Positions 63,554 through 64,000 of a stretch of 64,000 nucleotides of DNA are shown piece after piece. A program made the position numbers and the translations under genes. Numbering within the stretch: position 1 is the first letter of the stretch; every line of letters begins with the position of its first letter. Origin of the DNA: Sphingopyxis sp. (GTDB lineage Bacteria; Pseudomonadota; Alphaproteobacteria; Sphingomonadales; Sphingomonadaceae); assembly GCF_016704835.1 (NCBI RefSeq), contig NZ_JADIZJ010000021.1, positions 744,001 to 808,000 of the forward strand, written 5' to 3'. Under the pieces are notes generated by a model, which saw only the letters and a list, made by a program, of their open reading frames with translations, had not been told where the DNA came from and did not search any database.

Positions 63554-64000
63554 TCCCAAAACGCGCCGCGCTCCGTCGATGTGGGTGCCGGTCGCGATCG
63601 GCCTCGGCACCGCGATGCTGGCGGGCGGTTTCGCGGGCTATAATCAGGCTGCCGCGGAATCGGGAGACGCAGCCCTCGCGCCGTGGGTCGGCCCGCTGCT
63701 CTCGATCGCGCTCGGCGGGATAGCGCTGGCGCTCTATGTTCGCCGCCATGTCGACTGGTTCCGCAGCTGGTCGCCGCGCAAACGCCTCTATTGGATCAGC
63801 GTCATCCTGTCGGGCGCGCTCGGTTTTGTCGCCGCGCTGGTGTTGCAGACCGGGCCGCAAGGCGCCGACGGCCTGCTCAGCAACAGCGCCATGACGCCGA
63901 ATGTTGCCATTGGCCTGTCATTGCTCTGGATCGTCGGGCTGATCGTCGCGCTGTTCCTCTATCACCGCACGATCGACGATCATGAGCGGCAGGCTTATCA
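63543..64000 (+). CDS. Membrane protein of unknown function (cut by window end)
   Basis: An open frame from ATG 63543 (MDIDPKTRRAPSMWVPV), seven bases after AAGGAC, runs off the window after 152 codons; ATGs at 63537 and 63522 are possible. There are four clear hydrophobic segments: VAIGLGTAMLAGGFAGY, WVGPLLSIALGGIALALYV, WISVILSGALGFVAALVL and VAIGLSLLWIVGLIVALFLY. It is a small multi-helix membrane protein paired with the XRE regulator by an 11-base overlap. Such pairs recur in sphingomonads; the function is unknown. Confidence 0.8.
   Translation, partial: MDIDPKTRRAPSMWVPVAIGLGTAMLAGGFAGYNQAAAESGDAALAPWVGPLLSIALGGIALALYVRRHVDWFRSWSPRKRLYWISVILSGALGFVAALVLQTGPQGADGLLSNSAMTPNVAIGLSLLWIVGLIVALFLYHRTIDDHERQAY

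Overview
The window is a gene-dense, high-GC stretch of an alphaproteobacterial chromosome. It most likely comes from the Sphingomonadales, and a Sphingopyxis-like member of the Sphingomonadaceae fits best. This rests on recognised protein families and gene orders (nagZ-scpA-scpB-tatABC behind argS and a SPOR protein, glyQ-glyS-ppdK, a Tad/Flp pilus operon with separate cpaA-E, and a cold-shock/IF-1 pair), on OxyR and TrmFO types, and on long inverted-repeat elements between genes. It was not checked by any search. No rRNA, insertion sequence, integrase, phage gene or CRISPR array was seen. No stretch over 300 bases lacks a gene; the larger gaps mostly hold REP-like palindromes.

Layout. 1-6.4 kb: a prolyl oligopeptidase split by an apparent one-base frameshift, a TonB-like protein, an unknown gene, a TauD-type dioxygenase, a second frameshifted small gene with a conserved partner, and a YhhN membrane protein. 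6.4-16 kb: trmFO, an EF-hand protein, oxyR, moaE-moaD-pgsA, an LplT-like transporter, a small membrane protein behind a perfect CtrA box, RNase T2-nadC, a nitronate monooxygenase behind a 12-bp palindrome, and a peptidyl-prolyl isomerase. 16-25.2 kb: mgtE, an entericidin, then a long leftward block argS-SPOR-nagZ-scpA-scpB-tatA-tatB-tatC (translation, wall recycling, chromosome condensation, protein export). 25.2-29.2 kb: ispH-thrB-rnhA in overlapping order, a DUF1508 protein and an FAD oxidoreductase.

29.3-36.4 kb: Tad pilus operon cpaA-cpaB-cpaC-cpaD-cpaE-tadB-tadC, with no cpaF ATPase between cpaE and tadB. 36.4-40.4 kb: an FAH-family hydrolase, a Tat-signal protein, an orphan PhoR-like kinase, cold-shock protein, IF-1 paralogue and two very small conserved-looking genes. 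40.4-54.8 kb: a polyamine island with two glutamine-synthetase-like ligases, a PuuB-type oxidase, three class III aminotransferases, a PotFGHI-type transporter and a PuuD-type hydrolase. Together these would import putrescine or related amines, glutamylate and oxidise or transaminate them, and release GABA; no aldehyde dehydrogenase lies inside the island. 54.8-64 kb: glucokinase, tRNA-Arg(ACG), split DUF1254/DUF1214 genes, ppdK, glyS and glyQ, then an XRE regulator and a membrane protein that runs off the end.

The most notable observations are a near-perfect 82-bp palindrome inserted in frame inside glyS, a palindrome family with compensatory changes in its arms, the missing Tad ATPase, the unusual enzyme set of the polyamine island, and two probable single-base frameshifts close together.
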